A stretch of 64,000 nt of DNA from Ectocarpus siliculosus (lineage: Eukaryota; Sar; Phaeophyceae; Ectocarpales; Ectocarpaceae). Where the stretch lies: NCBI GenBank assembly GCA_000310025.1, contig FN649741.1, forward strand, positions 239,774 to 303,773, given 5' to 3'. Each line of letters begins with the position of its first letter. Position 1 is the first letter of the stretch. The notes under the pieces were generated by a model, which saw nothing but the letters and a program-made list of their open reading frames with translations, was not told where the DNA came from and ran no database searches. Position numbers and translations under genes: made by a program. Of this stretch, positions 1 through 12,579 are shown in pieces.

Positions 1-534
1 AGGGCCAGAGCGGGTGTATGACAATCTCGCGCGTCTGCTGGCACGTTATTAAAAATGCATCCGGTCAGATAACACGACCCCTCAGCCTTCTGGGCCCCCT
101 TCTTTTACTGTGAAAACCGAGGATATGCCATCAACAAGGACTGAACGAGTAAAAAACGTTTCAAACTACAGGTGTGTTTCAAGGAAGCATCATGTGTTTT
201 CTTTGACCAACTAAATATACGAAATGAACCCACGGAAGTCGCCACGTCAGCCAAAAGAACCAGCCGAAATCTCTTCAGGGTTCGTTACACGTGGAGGGTC
301 ACCATGTACTGAAAAGAAAAAAGACATCCAACAGACACACGTGCATCCGTTCTTTCCTTGTTGTATTTGACCAGTGCAGTGCTAACACCCATTAATTCGT
401 TCTCTCAAGGAACGAACACGTATGTATGCAACGCAGCAGTACACGGCACGTTTGTTGGGCTGTCTCCCTTCTATGTACAGACCGATTTGCGGTCAGGCTT
501 GGCCGCAAAAGCGACCCCGTTCCTCCCATTCCGT
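1..534. other. 3' flank of LHC-1 at the window edge
   Basis: This is non-coding sequence downstream of the LHC-1 stop. It shows no similarity that I can see to the 3' flanks shared by LHC-2 to LHC-10, which fits LHC-1 lying outside the amplified unit. A frame of 182 codons on the plus strand from 358 overlaps LHC-1 exon 4 antisense and is a shadow. Confidence 0.6.
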
Positions 535-3351
535 TTAGCCGAGGATGTCGGCCGGGTTGACCAGCTCCTGCACCAACATGCCGGCGATGCCGATCATGGC
601 GAGGCGCCCGTTGTTAAGCTCCTTGGTCTGCATCTTCTCCAGGCCCGCCTGGTCCTTAGGCTTGAGGTTGAGGGGGTCGAAGCCAAGGTCTCCCGGGCTG
701 TACTCATCCCTGAGGCCACCCTCACCGGTAACGGGGCTGGGCTCAGCATATGCCTTGGTGATGGTGTTGTACTCGATGAAGGCCATGCCGAGCAGGGAGA
801 AAGCCCAGAACTGCAGTGGGGGGCGATCACGGCCGTGGGCGCGAGCGCAGGATATATAAGGGCCCGGGGGTTACATTTTTTATTGCCAAAAGACATTGGG
901 GCTTGATCGCGGCTACGCATACCCACGGATGCTCCAGAATGATGTTACGGAAAGCGCTTGATTCCTGAAACAGGAGAAGTGTGCAACACAACTAACCCAC
1001 ACAGCGTTGATGGGTGCGAATATAGTTTCCCCTTGCTCAGCAAAGCCCAGAGTCGAAAGCAGAGAAAGCAACGGGCCATTGATCATGTAGCCCGGAAGTG
1101 TGAACGTTGGGAGCATCGCGCATCACGTGGTCAACCAACTTGTTATGTTTGTCGTCGTCCAGTTTTTATTTTTTCCTCATGAAACACAACGAATTGACAA
1201 AAGACTATGATTGCGTTCATCGCTACGTAAAACCCCGAACTCTTGAACCTGTGGGTAGAGATTACTTTCTTCTAGAAACCCAAACAAGGCTTACAGAATG
1301 AACACCACACCTATCCATACTCCGCAGGTACAGCAGTATGGTGGTGTCCCACTCGGTAGGTATGGTGGGATACTGCTGCTGCCCTCTGTCCTACTCACGC
1401 TTCTCCCTTTCTCGATTATAGTGTTTGCGGCCCTCGTGCTTGCGGCAGTAACGTGTTCGATTTTAACGTACATACTTCGAGATTTTTGGAAGACATGTCC
1501 TACCTATCCGCGGTTAGAGTCCGGGGAAACTAGCAAAGTAATGTTAACGATACAACAACAATGCCCAGTTTTCGGACAAGGTCTGACGTGCAACTGGTTG
1601 GCCTGCCCTCAGTGTAGGCGTGGCAACATGCCCACGGGTTCACCACGTACGCCAATGCTTTTCATGTTTCAAGAGACCGATTTATGAGGACAAACACGGT
1701 ACCCATGTCACCGCCGACAAGGACACGCTAAATGACAATACCATCCGACGGCAAGGAAAACACTTGCACTACTGTCCAGCATCAATGGACGACGCTGCTT
1801 TCGATCTGAGAGTCAAAGCGGTTGCGCCTCAGCGCTGGAGTCGCGGCATCTCTTGTCCGTTATACTGATTACCTCGGGGAATTGCGCGCTGATCTCCTGG
1901 AAGTGGTCCACTGCAGGGCCGATGTAGTCGGGGCCCATGAAGAGAGGGTGGTATTGCTGGAGTGGGCAAGTGAGGAGGCAACGGTGGAGCAGGGAAGGGG
2001 TGAGAAGGTACGACTCCGTCGAGTTAAGCGCTGTACACATGCCCAGAATCTTTTGGCCGTCATTGAGGCGATGTAACCTCTTTTCGCCTAAAACCAGTCT
2101 TTCGTACAAAATTTTAGGTACAACTAAAAATTCTTCCAGCCGCATAGGAGCGGAGGAATACATATGCTTGGTTATTGACGCAGAGAAAAGGACATATCAT
2201 GCTTAAATGCCAGTGAGTAGGGGGCAAGATCCCGCCGTACTCTGCCGCACGAGTAGTCCCGAGTTGAACTCGCAGAGATACTGATTACTTGCTCCCTACA
2301 ACGCTACATTTGGCTCCTGCATTATGTACGAAAAAAATTCGCCGCCTCATTTTTTCGGGCCGCCTCTGTCCGCTCAAGTCGGCGGAGGTCAAGGCAGGAA
2401 TCATGTATGTACGCATCGCATGTCACTCCACAAAGATCGAACCTCCATCCCTCTGCGCTGTCCTGTTGCGCATGCATTCGGTGTACATATTGACATAGAG
2501 ATCAACGCTAATTGTCCCGCCCAACACAACACCACCTTATTCTTTCCGAAGAGGTACGCACGGCGGCAGATAGCTTGCGAGGGAGGTGCCTTTTTCTCTA
2601 CAAGAACCGCAGACAGTCGTGTGTTTGGATCATACCTCCGCCACAATGACGCCAACCGTCGCGAGCATAGCCACACGCCCGTGCTTGATTTCGGCCTCAC
2701 GCCAGAGCTTGATCTCTCCAGGTTCAGCGCCATCGGACAGCTCGAGGGGGTCGAAGATCTGGCGGGTTCAGCGATCGAAAGAACACGAGAGAGCCAGCAC
2801 GGCAGAATAGAACGGCGGGAGGATCTTGTTGGAATAAGCCACCCCGCAGCCGCCACCCCACAAGGCGGAGAGGCAAGACACTCCTGAAACAAGCTTGGCA
2901 GAGATCTACCACGCCCAAAGGAACAGTTGACTCCTACAGTTCCACGTCTGCGACAATGTACACACATATCTGTCGACGTGTCAGCGCAGTCAGCGCAAAT
3001 GGATCTGTGTGTACGTATGCGCGTGCAAGAATTCGTCTGCGCATCTACGAGCCTCTCGAAAAAATGAGCAGATATGGGTCAACCATCTGCACAGAGCACG
3101 GCAGCAGCAGAGACAACTACCATTCACGACTGACTGGCTGTGGAAAGGATCGTGCGTGTGTACGATACCTTTCCATCGCCGAAGGGAGCTCCCGGCAGGG
3201 TTGCAACGTAGTCCGATCCAGCGCTCATCTTGAGGGCCGAAGCTGAGGACGCGGGCGCCGCAGATCGCACGGCCATCGGTGCGACGAAGGCAGTCGAAGA
3301 GGCGATGAGGGTGGCGGCAGTGCCAAGGAACATGTTGGAGGAGGCAACCAT
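535..3351 (-). CDS. LHC-1: diverged chlorophyll a/c-binding antenna protein
   Basis: The exons in coding order are 3169-3351, 2636-2758, 1873-1956 and 535-810 (stop TAA). The product is 221 residues, one more than its neighbours because of an extra Ser near the N-terminus. All introns are GT-AG and phase 0, at the same positions as in the other nine genes, but they are longer (410, 679 and 1062 nt) and unrelated in sequence. By hand count it differs from LHC-2 at about 30 positions. Most lie in the presequence and in the loop after helix 2, where it reads TKAYAEPSP. The LHC helix-1 motif (EIKHGR) and helix-3 motif (ELNNGR) are intact. The start was chosen by alignment with MVAS in the other copies; an in-frame ATG upstream (3495) would add 48 residues with no presequence character. 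This is likely an older paralogue that escaped homogenisation. Confidence 0.93.
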
Positions 3352-4006
3352 TTTGTTTGGGGTTGAAAGAGTGGAAAGAGTGGAAAGAGAGAAAGTTGTG
3401 AGGGAAGGGGGGAGGGAGGCGGGTGCCGAAGCTGCGGTGATTTCGTGTGAGCAAGAACATTTGGTGACGAGAAGTTCTACGGAGAACCGCATCAACGGAA
3501 AAAATATGAACTAAAAACCGAAAACCGAAAACCTGAAACCGCGCTTCTTGCGTACGTACTTCGATACACGTCATGCCACGGCTGGCTCAGCCAATCATCT
3601 TTGAGGGTTAAAATTTGAAATAAATACCCCGAGGCGGGAACAGAGCAAATGACAAGCCCCCGGCGGCTCGTGATCTCGTGATACTTCTAGGGTGCAGGGA
3701 ATGGCCACGAGTCTCAGCCCTTATTAGCCTTATCACAGGCCCACCCCCTCTGCTGGCTGTGAATTGCCGTCTCGTGTCGTGACGTGTCTGACGGCTGTCT
3801 GACGCATAGTATGTAAAAAAAAAAAATCTAATTATGCGTACGTGCGAGAACTTTGCGCGTCACGATATGTTCTGGCTCACATCACGCACAATCTTGCCGC
3901 ATCGTCACAAACCCACGCCTCGCCACATCCTCCCACAACCGCAACACACCCTCATCCCTCCTTCCAACTGACAATCCCCCAACACACACTCCACCTACCA
4001 AGCAAG
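3352..4006. promoter_or_regulatory. Head-to-head spacer LHC-1/LHC-2
   Basis: This 655-bp divergent promoter region holds only one CCAAT-TATA module (3588-3630), and it points to LHC-2. The LHC-1 side has a leader rich in pyrimidines on the coding strand (about 3352-3410), with a repeated GTGGAAAGA seen on the plus strand, and no copy of the shared module. LHC-1 therefore appears to use a different core promoter or to share the single module. Confidence 0.55.
3588..3630 (+). promoter_or_regulatory. CCAAT-TATA module for LHC-2
   Basis: CAGCCAAT (3588-3595) is followed about 25 bp later by TTGAAATAAATACCCC (a TATA-like block). The same arrangement recurs upstream of the other plus-strand LHC genes. 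It lies about 390 bp before the ATG, so a long leader or a leader intron is implied. Confidence 0.6.
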
Positions 4007-5943
4007 ATGGTCGCCTCCCAGATGTTCATCGGCACTGCCGCCACCCTCATCGCCTCCTCGACTGCCTTCGTCGCACCGATGGCCGTGCGATCTGTTGCCA
4101 CTACTCCTTCCTCCTCGAGCCTCAAGATGAGTGCTGGATCGGACTACGTCGCGACCCTGCCCGGAGCTCCCTTCTCTGACGGAAAGGTGATGATGACGTG
4201 TGTGTGGTCGCCTTAGGAACACCCAGGGTGTGAGCTCTAGAGTATCACCCAGGGTGGTGCTTTGTACTGCTCTACATGTAGAATATCCTCAGAGTCGTTG
4301 TCTCTCAGTGCTCATGTTACCGAACACAGCAATCTTTGTTGGCGTACTGTACATGTACCGACGAGAACACGTTAGGTATAATGGCATGGACAGATGTGAC
4401 GTGAATGTTTTGGCATATTAGGTAAGCGGAGACATGCAAATGCGGATCCACACGCATGTATGTCTGCACAACATGTGGCTTGGCGCATCCAACAGCATGT
4501 ATTCATTCGTCGTCGATGCACCTCTCAAACCATCGATCTGTTGTAACGCCGCGCTGTCCAAGGTACCCTAACCACGACGCAGAGGTTGAGAGTCGACACA
4601 TTAATCACGTTGCGGTACCTGTGCACATGGAAGGATTTTCCGTGACGAAGTTGTCTCACCCGTTGCGGTCTTTGATCACTGCTGTCCCAACGCCCTCGTG
4701 CCTCAGATCTTCGACCCCCTGGGCCTATCTGACGGCGCCGCCCCCGGCGACATCAAGAAGTGGCGCGAGGCCGAGATCAAGCACGGGCGTGTGGCCATGC
4801 TTGCTTCCCTCGGTGTCATCGTCGCAGAGGTGAGGCAACCATGCGCGCGTCAATATATTTGCTGACCATAGGCATGTAGCTTCAGAAAGGGCGGCATGTG
4901 TTCTGTATTCTCCAGCGATACTACAATCCTTTTTTGCTTTGACACAGAACCCAATCGAGTCCTTCGTGTTGCTCATGATTTTCGTCAAACCGCATCGCAT
5001 GGTGTTCGCTTTCGTCTGTCGCCTCTGGATTCTTTAGCAATACCACCCGTTCTTCATGGGCCCCGACTACATTGGTCCCGCCGTGGACCACTTCCAGGAG
5101 ATCAGCGCACAATTCCCTGAGGTAAGGCTGCGTGTTCGGCGAAGCACATTTGGTTGGATACTCGCTGATGATATTTTAGACAAAGAGATACTCGGATGAA
5201 ACCAGCCGACTCTGTCTGCGACTCCGTTCAAATTACAAATCACATGTAGACCAGCGCTCGAGAAGTTACAAGCACGTGGTTCCAGCATTAAATTTCCTAT
5301 CCTCCCCCTCCAACACCGAAAACGAGTCGAAGGGTGGTATGATCCCACTCCCACCACAGCAAGGCACCATCTGCATACTTCGAAAGAAAACATGGCTGAC
5401 GTTATTCGCATTGCTGTGTCACCACCGTTCTGATATCGGTTGGTTGACCAGCCTGTTGTACGAAGTCCTCGGCAGATTGACCCACTCATCAAGTGCCCTT
5501 TTGCGCAGTACCTACTCGAGTGTTGTTCCTCCCGGCACAAGGATACGGTACTGTCAACGATGCCACCCTTCCCTCGACACCATGTGGTCGACTAGTGCTG
5601 TTTGTTCACACAACCATCCCCTCTCTGTGTCTCTCTGCCTGTCATTCCCGTGTCTCCAAAACCTCAGTTCTGGGCGTTCTCCCTCCTGGGCATGGCCTTC
5701 ATCGAGTACAACACCATCATGACCGCCTTCGACACCCCCAGCGCTGTCACCGGCGAGGGCGGCCTGAAGGAGGACTACATCCCGGGAGACCTCGGCTTCG
5801 ACCCCCTCAACCTCAAGCCCGACGACGAGGCGGCTCTGGACGTGATGAAGACCAAGGAGCTCAACAACGGCCGTTTGGCCATGATTGGCATCGCCGGCAT
5901 GTTGGCGCAGGAGCTGGTGAACCCGGCCGACATCCTCGGCTAG
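4007..5943 (+). CDS. LHC-2: chlorophyll a/c-binding antenna protein (reference copy)
   Basis: The exons are 4007-4186, 4707-4829, 5038-5121 and 5668-5943 (stop TAG), giving 220 residues; all introns are GT-AG and phase 0. Exon 1 encodes the presequence: a hydrophobic signal (about residues 5-19) and the plastid motif with likely cleavage before Phe21 (STA/FVAP), then a Ser/Thr-rich stretch and the stromal N-terminus of the mature protein. Exon 2 encodes helix 1 with the chlorophyll-ligand and salt-bridge motif E83-x2-H86-x-R88. Exon 3 encodes the lumenal loop ([11 protein letters not shown]). Exon 4 encodes helix 2 ([11 protein letters not shown], from residue 130) and helix 3 with E193-x2-N196-x-R198. 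This is the three-helix chlorophyll a/b-binding family (Pfam PF00504). Family knowledge says the protein sits in the thylakoid membrane and feeds excitation to the photosystems. The Lhcf, Lhcr or Lhcx subclass was not decided. Confidence 0.96.
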
Positions 5944-8900
5944 ATTGTTTTACTTTGTCGGTTGGGATTATCTGGGTGTACGAATCAAGTGTGTTCGTGT
6001 TATTTTGTCAAATGTTTTATGCATCCTTCGATCCGAGAGCATGGAAGGTAGTTAGGAGGTGCTACCGTGTTGTTACGGCTTTGTCTCGCGATCGTAGATG
6101 CTGATGTGATACGAAAGTTCCTTGATGCTTACTTTTTCGGCTGTAATTTGCCTTTGTACCGAAGGATTGCTGAGTGTCGACGATTCGATTGGCCTTCCAT
6201 TATTTTGGTTCTTCCATGCATACCACCGATGGTGATGTCGGTGGAGGGAAGAATCTTTGTCGCACTTGTCATTATGGTGAGAAAGTTTGCTTGTTGTTTA
6301 GCCGACGCTATTCCCGCTCAGGCTCACGAACAATTTTGTCTTGTGTTTTTCCTTTAGACAAGCTTCGCCATTTGGCTGTTTCCGTTGAGATATGTCTTCA
6401 CGATTCTGGTGTTGTCTAAACTCGAAAGGTCGAGCTGGTGGCGATAGAAGAGCAACATAGAGTGTTGCGCGCCGGAATGTCGTGTTTGCTAGTCTGACGT
6501 GTGTGGTGAAAAGAGAGTGTAGCACTTTCCATTTGTGTGTGTAGCCAATGCTCTCGTACAGGCTTGCCTCCTCGCGGTGTGATCGTTGGTTAATTGCACC
6601 TCACACGGATGCTTCACCTTGTAGCTTGCGTGCAGTGGCGTCCAAGGTGTGCCTCGTCGAGTTGTTGTGCGACGCGTGCGCCCTTGGTTAAATTTTGTTG
6701 TGTGTATTAGTATCATCAGAGGGATGTTCAATCCAAGTGATGACTCTCTATTGATTTCCCTAGTTGATGTCGTGCTGTCAATCGAAAAATGAACGAAAAC
6801 ATCCCCGTCCTAGGTGACACCTGCTGGTGACAGCAGTACTTGCGTGCTTGATGTCGGAGGGCAGCATTCTGCCCCCCACGGGCAACTACAACAGCCCTTG
6901 ACACTGTGATGGTCTAGCGTACGCACTCGTTCAACGATGCACGCATGGTGATGTTCTACGGACTCGTAAAACGATGCAAACATGCATCTGCCCTCACTGA
7001 CGCCATCTAACCCGTATTACCACGGCCCATGTGGTTCGGAGAACACCGGCATCGCGCACCGGCAACATACCCGACACCCAGAAACAAGTTCATTATAACT
7101 TGCGCTTACGTGAACCCACAACTAACACGGAAGTACGATTCCCGGGCGCGTGGCCATCTTCCCATTCACGCATGGAGGAAGCCGCACCTCTCATCATGAT
7201 GAAGTGCGGAAAGAGGGCGCAGAGTTCGGCGAAGGATTCAAGGTTGGTATATATTCAGACGGCCAAGGAAGTGTGTGAAGTATTGCCATCCTCTCATCGA
7301 CAACGACTACATGCACTGTCGCCTGGCCTAATGTAGTGCAGGCAAAAAGCGCCAGCCAGTCTTTCTTCCAGTACAGTACGTTGTGCAACCGGAAACTCAA
7401 ATAATTGGGTTCGACATGGATGGATGCTCATGGAAGTGCGTTGACGACCCAATGTTTGCACGTACTACGAAAACGAGCCAAAGGACATGTTTCGGGTGGT
7501 GCGGAATATATCCAATCTCCGTTTTCATCCTTTTTGACCCGGGATCGATCGTCTGTATCCCGGTAATTTTTCTTTTTCGTTTGGGGAAAAAAAATCACGC
7601 CCTGGAAGACCTTTTTGGCCTCGATTTTCATTTATATTATTTCTAGAAAGGTGGACCCCCTTTTAGGGTTTTAGGGTGGGACCAGTATTACGGACATTAG
7701 AAAAGGTACAGAGCGGAGTACACCGGAACGGTTTTGTATAGCGAAGAATACAACAACAACAACAACCGTACCGTTCTCCTCATATATTATGTACCACCAC
7801 ACACACCCGAAGAGATGCTGAGCACAAGTAGCTAATGTTCAATGTGAGGATGAGGGAAGGGAGGCCGGAAGGTGAGCGCGGTGGGTTGACTCATCAACGA
7901 CAAGTTTTACGCCACGGTGATCGACGCGATGCTTGGGACGTAGAGCTTCTCGTCATGGTTGGTTCTTGTTCGCTCGAATCATCCCAGCTGCCACACCTTC
8001 CAACCTCCCTCCACCCATCCCTCACAAGCTCCCATCTACAGAAGTAGTAGTAGTATTATCCGCAATGCCTGCTCGGAGTCTCTTCGGGTATGGTGGCAGC
8101 TATCTATCTATGCGTAGGGGTATGCTATGAAAAATATGAACGAACGCTCTATTTTGATCGCTCCCGAACCATGTACGACAGCACAGCAAAAACATCAAAG
8201 GCTGAACGACGAGAGGTGGTGAGATCTTGAGACAGGAGTCGTCTGTAAGTGTACGAGAAAGGTAGGGTGTGCTGGCGCTTCCGATCGATGCCGTACGTTG
8301 CCGACGACGACTTTGTTGCGGCCGATTTGTTGGCATGCTCCATCTAGAAATTTTCAGCTGGCTGGCCGTGTAGGATAGATCTCTGGAGTGGATATTTGAC
8401 CGACGGGCGAGGGATAACCCTATTTCATTGTCCATCTATTGAAGACATATTCTCCACAACGAAGCCCCTAAAACCCAGCACTTCCAATAAACACATGGTC
8501 GAACATTCGGGCATCGGAATAAGCACAAGACCTTTCCCTACTCGTCCGTGGAGGTCCAAAATCGACGATAGGCTCAGTACAGTGGCTGGCCTGGTTCCAG
8601 CATTGATGCATTGATGTGCCGAAGCCGATCTTCCGGTCGGTCGGGTAGAAACACTTGTCGTCTGCTCTAGGCCAGACACAACAGCCACGAAGGTAAATGG
8701 GATAATGACTATTCTCAGTTCTTGTTGGGGCCGTAAATACGTCAACCTTGATGCCTTCGCCGAATGCCGTGAGCGTCTTTCCGTACATACTTGTTTAGGG
8801 GTTTGCCCACCACCGACTAGCGAAAGAAAAACCACATTCATTCGCCATCATGGCACGTTTACACGATTGCGCATGATGAAAAGACAGTAGAATGGCCATC

Positions 8901-10106
8901 ACAGCAGTTCCTGCTTGTGGGTTACGAAGTGAAGACGCAGCTTCATTCGTATGCCGGTATGGCATGCCGATATCCTCACACGCTAGTCGGTGGGGACATC
9001 ACGGTCACAAATGGCGGCCGGTGAGGGCAGATGCATGCCATGCATGATGCATACTCCATGCGTTGTTTCACGCACTGCCGCCAGCAGGTGTCAAGGGCTG
9101 ATTCGCGTAGGGCAGGTATCTCGCCCCTCAACCATTAACCACGACGGTACTGTCGCCAGAAGGTGTCACGTGAGACATGGACGTTTTCGTCAAGTTTGTA
9201 TTCGATTGTTCGATTCATAAAAACACTACATACCCTCAACGCCATTCACGCTGCACGGCAAAGTCGAGACGTTGTCAAGGACATTCAAACAAACAACAAA
9301 TGAACTTCAAGAAGCAGGGCGTAGCACACCATCTCGATGCGACACACCTCGGACACCACTGCACGCAAGCTGCAAAGTGGGACATCGGTGCCAGGTGCGA
9401 CAAAAAATAACACTACCCCACTTCCCACCAATCGTCTACAACAAATACCTTCACGAGTCCCTATACAACATACAAACCACGAGGGGGCGAGCATGCACGA
9501 AAAAGTTGACTACATACATTACCGTGCTGCCATTCTCTTGTTACCACACACGTCAGACTCGCAAACGCGATATTCGGGGAGTCTCGAATACGGCACAACG
9601 CATCGAATCGTTCATCACTTCTCATGCTCGACCTTCACAATCTCGACAAGAGAGCTGTCGTGGGTGTAGGTAGCAGTCTGTCTCGGACACTAGGATCGAT
9701 TAGAGATTGAAAACCACGAACAGCCAATTCGCAAAGCTCGTCCAAAGAAAAAACAGCTGGAACAACATCGAGCAGAACCTGTCGCCACCAAATGTGGCAA
9801 GAGCGATACAGATTTCTCCGTACGCCGACATTCCTAGCGGTGGTGTGAAAGAAACCGTTAGAGTCGAGAAGTCCAACTGTCGACCTTCAAAACTAAACCG
9901 GTACAGAAGTAACTTGAAGCCGAAAACGTAAGCATCAAGGAACGCCAACCACACCAGCATCTACCATCGCGAGACAAAGCCGTACAGTAAGTGCCATGTA
10001 CCTTCCCCATGCTCTCGGATCGAAGGATGCATAAAACACTGACAAAAGCACACGAACACACTTGATTCGTACACCCAGGTAATCCCAACCGACAAAGTAA
10101 AACAAT
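5944..10106. other. Tail-to-tail spacer LHC-2/LHC-3
   Basis: This is 4.2 kb with no supported gene. It is two inverted 3' flanks meeting near 7.6-8.1 kb. The left flank changes type near 6.05 kb: the first about 100 bp match the flank of LHC-3 and LHC-6, and the rest matches LHC-5, LHC-7 and LHC-8. A hairpin-forming palindrome sits at 6859-6874. A CAA-rich run lies near 7750-7770. The middle (about 7000-8900) is an inverted copy of about 24.8-26.7 kb. All open frames here are short and shift between copies, so I read the region as non-coding. Confidence 0.75.
6859..6874. repeat. Palindrome in LHC-2 3' flank
   Basis: GGGCAGCATTCTGCCC has 6-bp perfect arms around a 4-base centre. It is the counterpart of the palindromes at 17916, 26863 and 33724 and lies about 0.9 kb past the stop codon. 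Confidence 0.65.
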
Positions 10107-11987
10107 CTAGCCGAGGATGTCGGCCGGGTTCACCAGCTCCTGCGCCAACATGCCGGCGATGCCAATCATGGCCAAACGGCCATTGTTGAGCTCCTTGGTC
10201 TTCATCACGTCCAGAGCCGCCTCGTCGTCGGGCTTGAGGTTGAGGGGGTCGAAGCCGAGGTCTCCCGGGATGTAGTCCTCCTTCAGGCCGCCCTCGCCGG
10301 TGACAGCGCTGGGGGTGTCGAAGGCGGTCATGATGGTGTTGTACTCGATGAAGGCCATGCCCAGGAGGGAGAACGCCCAGAACTGAGGTTTTGGAGGCAC
10401 GGGAATGACGGGCAGAGAGACACAGAGAGGGAATGGTTGTGTGAACAAACAGCACTCGTCGACCACATGGTGTCGAGGGAAGGGTGGCATCGTTGACAGT
10501 ACCGTATCCACGTTGTGTCCCCAATAAATCGAGTAGATACTGCGGAAGAAGAGCATTTGTTAAGTGGGTCAACCTACCGAGGCCTTAGCGCAGCGTACAA
10601 CTGGCTGGTCAACCAACTTACGTCAGCACTGCGGGAGAAACGCAATGGGAATTAAGTTTTTTTCATCAAAGTGTGCAAATGGTGCCTTACTCTGTGGTGG
10701 GAGTGGATTGTAACACCCTTCGACTCGTTTTCGGTGTGGGGAACGGGGGGACAGGAAATTCGTTGCTGGAATCACTTGTGTACCTTCTCGAGCAGTGGTC
10801 GGTCTACAAGTGAATTGCGTGTTTTATCCGAGTCGCACAAAGCACAACTTGTCAAATCCGACTTTTCAATGGCCTCACACATCAAATTTGTGTCCCTCGA
10901 ACACCCAGCCTCACCTCAGGAAACTGCGCGCTGATCTCCTGGAAGTGGTCCACGGCGGGGCCAATGTAGTCGGGTCCCATGAAGAAAGGGTGGTATTGCT
11001 GGAGTGGGCAACGACGACAGGGACGAAAGCGAACACCATGCAATGAAGGCGGGACATAAATCATGAGCAACAAGAAGGATTCGATCACAACAGGTGTTGT
11101 GTCAACGGTAGGATTCAAGTATCGCGGGAGAATACAAAACAACATGCCACCCTCTCTGAATCTACTGTGTGTGTCAATCGTATTCCAACACATTCACGCG
11201 TGCATGGTTTTCCTCACCTCTGCGACAATGACACCGAGGGAAGCCAGCATGGCCACACGCCCGTGCTTGATCTCGGCCTCGCGCCACTTCTTGATGTCCC
11301 CGGGGGCAGCGCCGTCGGATAGGCCCAAGGGGTCGAAGACCTGAGGCACGAGGGCGTTGGACAGCAGTGTGATCAAAGACCGCAACGGGTGAGACAATCT
11401 GACCCAGAGGGCATAATCTCACACGGACACGGCACGGTGATGGATATACTCATCTGTTGAACTCCCAATCTTTTCTTCGTCGTGGATAGTATACTTTGGA
11501 TAGCGGCATGGCAAAGTTGAGTGTGTGTGTGCGGCCAGGATGCTGTACATATCTACATGACTGCTATACCACACAAAAGATTACCTTGAAGCGATGCAAG
11601 CGTTATTTGTCTGTGTGACTGATCTAACCAGACCGTGTACGTCCACAAGATACTGCTAGTCGGTGTTCTAGCGAGCGAGCCTTCGGACACGGATACACGT
11701 TGCTCGAGAGCGGCGGTCCCAAGGGTGTTGTAGCCTACAGACCTACATGCATAGGGACAAAGAACCACCTCGAGTGTTGGCTCACGTCATCACGCACGCT
11801 TCCTCACCTTTCCGTCAGAGAAGGGAGCTCCGGGCAAAGTTGCGACGTAGTCCGAACCGGCGCTCATCTTGAGGCTCGAGGAGGAAGTAGTAGTGGCAAC
11901 AGATCGCACAGCCATCGGTGCCACGAAGGCAGTCGAGGAGGCGATGAGGGTGGCGGCAGTGCCGATGAACATCTGGGAGGCGACCAT
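10107..11987 (-). CDS. LHC-3: chlorophyll a/c-binding antenna protein
   Basis: The exons in coding order are 11808-11987, 11218-11340, 10915-10998 and 10107-10382 (stop TAG), giving 220 residues. The mature region equals LHC-2 except that exon 2 opens with Val instead of Ile (VFDPLG), a change shared only with LHC-9. The presequence has [10 protein letters not shown]. Introns are 467, 219 and 532 nt. Introns 1 and 2 resemble those of LHC-6, which is the inverted counterpart of this gene. The 5' partner is LHC-4, 1055 bp away. The ATG at 11987 is fixed by the conserved MVASQMF; only a C/A-rich leader lies upstream. Confidence 0.95.
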
Positions 11988-12382
11988 CTTTGCTTAGTGG
12001 GTGGAGTGTGTGTTGAGAGATTGGTTGATGAAGGTGGGATGAGGGTTTGTTGCGGTTGTGGGAGGATGGGGGCGAGGCGTGGGGGTGGGTAACGATGCGG
12101 CGAGATTGTGGTGTGATGAGCAAGAAGGGACTTGTGACGCGCCTCGAAGCACGTATACGTCCATCCACATCATGTGTCGACCACGTCAGTCACTCAAACG
12201 CGATGGCAACTCAACTCACAGTCAGCAGGGCGGGTGAGTGTGTGCTTGAGCTACTGCTGTAACTAAAGCTGAGTCTCCTCGTCGTTACCCACCTGCCTGT
12301 CACATCGTACATTCATCGGCTCGCCTACCACGGTACGTTTCAGCAGCGCGGTCCCATTTGGGGCGGGGCGGTTTGCCTCTGC

Positions 12383-12425
12383 GGGGTATATATTTCAAAT
12401 TTGAACCCTCGAAGATGATTGGCTG
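12383..12425 (-). promoter_or_regulatory. CCAAT-TATA module for LHC-3
   Basis: On the minus strand CAGCCAAT (12425-12418) precedes AAATATATACCCCGC by about 25 bp. The module is nearly identical to the LHC-6 module on the plus strand at 21263-21306. Confidence 0.65.
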
Positions 12426-12531
12426 AGTACGCGGCGGAACCACAACACCATGACGTGTTTTCAAAGTACGTCACGAATTCTCTGTTCGGTAGTCGTGCGT
12501 GTTGCAGTTCGCAGTTTGGCCACGACAAGCC

Positions 12532-12558
12532 TGCAAACACTGCAAACACTGCAAACAC
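12532..12558. repeat. Three tandem copies of TGCAAACAC
   Basis: Three exact 9-bp repeats stand in the centre between the two divergent promoter modules. The reverse complement occurs as two copies at 21121-21138 (LHC-5/6) and as two full copies plus one shortened at 30244-30269 (LHC-7/8). It may be a protein-binding site or simple slippage. Confidence 0.6.
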
Positions 12559-12579
12559 GTCATAATGCCGCCGCGTGCT

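Noticed and set aside
5493-6104. Arg/His/Gly-rich frames of 150-280 codons over every LHC exon 4 (also near 10.0, 14.7, 19.0, 23.2, 28.0, 32.5, 38.1 and 42.1 kb)
   Set aside because: They are the +1 frame of the highly biased exon 4 and recur only because the exon is duplicated.
7664-7682. Telomere-like TTTTAGGG repeats
   Set aside because: Only two units are present, and the homologous site near 26,070 has one; this is not a telomeric tract.
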